Source: Sphingobium sp. EM0848 (GTDB taxonomy: Bacteria > Pseudomonadota > Alphaproteobacteria > Sphingomonadales > Sphingomonadaceae). Taken from it: a stretch of DNA of 64,000 nucleotides. The position numbers and the translations under genes are program-made. The stretch is from assembly GCF_013375555.1 (NCBI RefSeq), contig NZ_JABXWB010000001.1, positions 2,542,001 through 2,606,000 on the forward strand, written 5' to 3'. Below, piece after piece: positions 61,292 to 64,000 of the stretch. The notes below the pieces were generated by a model. That model did not search any database, had not been told where the DNA came from, and saw only the letters and a program-made list of their open reading frames with translations. Each line of letters starts with the position of its first letter. Within the stretch, counting starts at the first letter, position 1.

Positions 61292-62205
61292 TGGCCTCCC
61301 TCCACAATGTCACTGATCGCCGCGCCGCCGCCGCCGCGCGCCACCGGCTTTTGCCGGAAGGGCGTGTGGCCGGCCCCATGCCCTGGATCATCGCGATCAT
61401 GATGTTCCTGACCGTGCTGGCGGCGGCGGCGGGCCTCGGCCTCGGCGCGGCGGTCAAGGCGATGGGCGCCGACCTGGCCGGACGCGCCACGGTGCAGATC
61501 GTCGAGGCCAATGCCGAGCAGCGCGACCGGCTGGGCGCGCTCGCGGCTCAGGCGTTGCGCAAGAACGGCGCGATCCGCGCGATCCACCCCGTTCCGGCCG
61601 CCACCCTTGCCGACCAGATCCGTCCCTGGCTGGGGCAGGATGCGGTGAGCGGCGACCTGCCGATCCCGGCGCTGATCGATATCGAGCTGACGCCCGGCCA
61701 GACCGATGCGAAGGTTGCCCGCCTGCGCCAGCAACTGACCGCCCTCTCCCCCAGAATCCGCATCGAACCCCATGCCGCCTTTCTGGCGCCGCTGGCCGGG
61801 CTTCTCTCGGCACTGGGCTGGCTGGCGGCGGGGATCGTGCTGCTGATGACGCTGGCGACCGGCGCGGTGGTGGTGCTGGCCGCCCGTGCCGCGCATGACG
61901 GTCACCGCGCGACCATCGACGTGCTGCACCTGATGGGCGCGACCGATGTGCAGATCGCCCGGCTGTTCCAGCGCCGCATCGGTCTCGACGCGCTCTTCGG
62001 CGGCGCGCTGGGTTTTACCGTGGCGTTGCTGGCGATCGTGCTGCTGGGCGCGCGGTTGCTGGCGACCGGCTCCGAATTGCTGGGCGCCATCCATCTGCCC
62101 TGGACGAGCTGGGCGATCCTGGCCGCGCTGCCGGTGGGCAGCGTGCTGCTGGCGACGCTGGCCGCGCGCTGGACCGTGCTGCGGTCGCTGGGACGGCTGC
62201 TATGA
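61291..62205 (+). CDS. ftsX: Cell-division protein FtsX
   Basis: A 304-aa permease with four membrane segments: one near residues 30-50, and three in the last 150 residues. A periplasmic loop lies between, which would contact a hydrolase activator. The segment ATIDVLHLMGATDVQIARLFQRR is the conserved cytoplasmic FtsX motif. It is coupled to ftsE and overlaps ydcF by four bases. Confidence 0.92.
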   Translation: MASLHNVTDRRAAAAARHRLLPEGRVAGPMPWIIAIMMFLTVLAAAAGLGLGAAVKAMGADLAGRATVQIVEANAEQRDRLGALAAQALRKNGAIRAIHPVPAATLADQIRPWLGQDAVSGDLPIPALIDIELTPGQTDAKVARLRQQLTALSPRIRIEPHAAFLAPLAGLLSALGWLAAGIVLLMTLATGAVVVLAARAAHDGHRATIDVLHLMGATDVQIARLFQRRIGLDALFGGALGFTVALLAIVLLGARLLATGSELLGAIHLPWTSWAILAALPVGSVLLATLAARWTVLRSLGRLL

Positions 62206-62732
62206 TCGTCCGCTTCATCGCCGTCACGCTGCTGGCGTGGATGCTGGGCTTCGCCTGGTTCGCGATCTTCCTGCCGCAACCGCTGGACGGGCGCGAAACC
62301 GACGCCATCGTCGTGCTGACCGGCGGGGCCGGGCGCATCGATCGCGGCCTGTCCCTGCTGCAGGACGGCGCGGCGAAGCGGATGCTGATCTCCGGCGTCG
62401 ACCGATCGGTCCGCCCATCCGAGCTGGCCGCGAAATATCACGCGCCCGAACGCCTGTTCACCTGCTGCATCACGCTGGGCCGCGAAGCCATCGATACCCG
62501 CTCCAATGCGATAGAAACCGCGCATTGGCTGGAACGTCGCGACTTCAAGACGGTGCGCCTGATCACCACCGACTGGCATATGCGCCGCTCCGCCCTTGAA
62601 CTGCGCCAGGCCTTGCCGGGACGGGTTACGCTGGTCTACGACGCCGTGCCCAGCCGCCCCAGCCTCACCATGCTGGCGCGGGAATATAATAAATATCTGC
62701 TGCGCCGGGCTGCGGCGCTGATTGGTATCTGA
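62202..62732 (+). CDS. YdcF-family (DUF218) envelope protein
   Basis: A 176-aa product with an N-terminal membrane anchor (residues 5-22) and a DUF218 Rossmann-like domain: DAIVVLTGGAGRIDRGLSLL, RMLISGVDRS and TNAIETAHWL-like SNAIETAHWLERR. Family members SanA and ElyC affect envelope integrity and peptidoglycan or lipid-carrier metabolism. It is coupled to ftsX, which fits an envelope role. Confidence 0.9.
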   Translation: MIVRFIAVTLLAWMLGFAWFAIFLPQPLDGRETDAIVVLTGGAGRIDRGLSLLQDGAAKRMLISGVDRSVRPSELAAKYHAPERLFTCCITLGREAIDTRSNAIETAHWLERRDFKTVRLITTDWHMRRSALELRQALPGRVTLVYDAVPSRPSLTMLAREYNKYLLRRAAALIGI

Positions 62733-62744
62733 CGGTTTTTCTCG

Positions 62745-63440
62745 ATGCTCACCGCCCTGCGATCCCTGGCCTTCATGCTGGTCTTCTATATCGGAACGGC
62801 GCTGTTCGTGCTGGCGGCGATGGCGGTGAATCTGGTCGCGCCCCGCTCCATCCCCGGCATCGCCACCGCATGGAGCCATTTCCACCGTTTCTGCGTGCGA
62901 TGGCTGCTGGGGCAGAAGGTGCGGGTGGAGGGACCCCTGCCCAAAGGCCCCTATCTCTACATTCTCAAGCATGAATCGATGTTCGAGACGATCGACCTTC
63001 TCTGCCTGCTGGATCGCCCGGCGATCGCCGCCAAGCGCGAGCTGTTCGACATCCCGTTCTGGGGCGGCATCGCGCGCCGCTATGGCCTGATCCCGATCGA
63101 GCGCAGCGCCGGAGCCAGCGCCCTGCGCGCGCTGCGCACCGCCGCCCGGGCCACGACGGCGCAAGGCCGTGCCGTCTGCCTCTTTCCCGAAGGCACCCGC
63201 GTCCCCCATGGCGAAAGCCCGCCCTTGCGCGCCGGTTTCGCGGGTCTTTACGCGCTGCTGGGCCTGCCGGTGGTGCCCATCGCGGTGGACAGCGGCCGCG
63301 TGTCCCCGCGCGGCAAGTTCATGAAGCGCGCCGGCACCATCACCTACAAGGTCGGCGAGATCGTCCCGCCCGGCCTTGATCGCGGCGAGGCCGAAGCCCG
63401 CGTCCATGCGGCGATCAACGCGCTGAACGCTTCAGTGTGA
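62745..63440 (+). CDS. plsC: 1-acyl-sn-glycerol-3-phosphate acyltransferase
   Basis: A 231-aa product with an N-terminal membrane helix and the PlsC fold: motif I is KHESMFET, in which the catalytic pair is His76-x4-Glu81, not the usual H-x4-D. Motif III is LFPEGTRVP. It transfers acyl chains to lysophosphatidate, giving phosphatidate. It lies 12 bases downstream of ydcF. The convergent tyrA overlaps its end by nine bases. Confidence 0.9.
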   Translation: MLTALRSLAFMLVFYIGTALFVLAAMAVNLVAPRSIPGIATAWSHFHRFCVRWLLGQKVRVEGPLPKGPYLYILKHESMFETIDLLCLLDRPAIAAKRELFDIPFWGGIARRYGLIPIERSAGASALRALRTAARATTAQGRAVCLFPEGTRVPHGESPPLRAGFAGLYALLGLPVVPIAVDSGRVSPRGKFMKRAGTITYKVGEIVPPGLDRGEAEARVHAAINALNASV

Positions 63441-64000
63441 GCGTCCAAAATCGGGCTTGGGATCGTCCTGCCCCTGCTCGATGATCGACCGGCGGATCGC
63501 CCGCGTCCGGGTGAACAGGTTGAACAGCGTATCCCCGTCATTCCACCGGATCGCCCGCTGCAAGGTCGACAAATCCTCCGAAAAGCGCTGGAGCATCTCC
63601 AGCACCGCATCCTTGTTGGCCAGGAACACGTCCCGCCACATGGTCGGGTCGGACGCGGCAATGCGGGTGAAGTCGCGAAAGCCGCCCGCCGAATATTTGA
63701 TGACCTCCGACTGGGTCACATCCTCCAGATCGCTGGCCGTGCCCACGATGGTATAGGCGATCAGGTGCGGCAAATGGCTGGTCACCGCCAACACCAGATC
63801 ATGGTGCGCGGGGTCCATCATCTCGACATCCGCGCCCACGCGCCGCCACAGTTCGGCCACGCGCTCCACGGCGACCGGATCGGCCTCCGCAGGCGGCGTC
63901 ACGATGCACCAGCGCCCCCGGAACAGCGAGGCAAAGCCCGCCTCCGGCCCGCTATTCTCGGTCCCCGCCACCGGATGCGCCGGAATGACGGTCCGACCCG
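63432..64000 (-). CDS. Prephenate/arogenate dehydrogenase, 5' truncated
   Basis: The C-terminal part of a TyrA-type dehydrogenase; the frame continues past the window edge (PAHPVAGTENSGPEAGFASLF). The HPVAGTENSG segment, the AVTSHLPHLIAYTIVG helix and the DFTRIAASDPTMWRDVF motif are the TyrA dimer-domain signatures. It oxidatively decarboxylates prephenate or arogenate in tyrosine synthesis. An internal GTG at 63971 is not the start. Confidence 0.92.
   Translation of the reverse strand, partial: GRTVIPAHPVAGTENSGPEAGFASLFRGRWCIVTPPAEADPVAVERVAELWRRVGADVEMMDPAHHDLVLAVTSHLPHLIAYTIVGTASDLEDVTQSEVIKYSAGGFRDFTRIAASDPTMWRDVFLANKDAVLEMLQRFSEDLSTLQRAIRWNDGDTLFNLFTRTRAIRRSIIEQGQDDPKPDFGRSH

Overview
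The window is a GC-rich, densely coded chromosomal segment of an alphaproteobacterium, most likely family Sphingomonadaceae (Sphingobium/Sphingomonas-like). Reasons: a crtY-crtI-crtB carotenoid cluster typical of yellow sphingomonads, a DivK-type response regulator, a CobS/CobT pair, an MJ0042 zinc-ribbon protein divergent from ftsEX, and many adjacent gene pairs with ATGA or TGATG stop/start overlaps. Assignment to genus is inference; no search was run. Nearly all genes are housekeeping or physiological. I see no prophage, CRISPR array, secretion island or toxin-antitoxin module.

Layout. 1-5.3 kb: end of a winged-helix protein, tRNA-Val, a CHCC zinc-finger protein, tldD, a DUF924 protein, and glnK-amtB behind NtrC-like sites and a near-perfect sigma-54 promoter. 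5.3-9.6 kb (minus): crtY-crtI-LOG-crtB. 9.6-11 kb: a dmeR-dmeF cobalt/nickel efflux operon whose operator overlaps the dmeR start codon. 11-18 kb: a glycine-zipper exported protein, a candidate small RNA, a flavoprotein, a DUF442 phosphatase, recQ, a 150-bp foldback element, a small membrane protein, a serine hydrolase and a PhzF protein. 18-22 kb (minus): dnaJ-like, yihY, fabI, aroC.

22-32 kb: pdxH, a dicarboxylate/cation symporter, a flavin reductase, purA, an alpha/beta hydrolase, hisZ, and serC-serA with a REP-like pair between them. 32-38 kb: extensin-like lipoprotein, a second LOG-family protein, a nucleotidase-dapD pair, an Atm1-type ABC exporter and terC. A 264-bp internally deleted IS5-like remnant sits exactly between the stop codons of terC and pgeF. 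39-46 kb: amino-acid permease, Bcr/CflA drug exporter, a Sel1-repeat protein, then a five-gene coupled operon (DUF3572, HAD, RidA, GDPD, DUF482 acyltransferase). 46-51 kb: divK, phoX with a PHO-box-like upstream element, rpmG, a divergent GDT1-like protein, dps and a GreA/B-like factor.

51-64 kb: a cobS-osmC-phosphatase-cobT operon preceded by an Hsp70-like gene, a zinc-finger/J-domain protein, bolA, GST-pirin, and ftsE-ftsX-ydcF-plsC, ending in a truncated tyrA. The window therefore links nitrogen sensing, serine, lysine, histidine, aromatic and purine biosynthesis, pigment synthesis, metal homeostasis, envelope division and stress protection. The most interesting leads are non-coding: the candidate small RNA with a CU-rich loop at 11.65 kb, the DmeR operator overlapping its own start codon, the rpmG leader terminator, the foldback element near recQ, and the IS5-like remnant.
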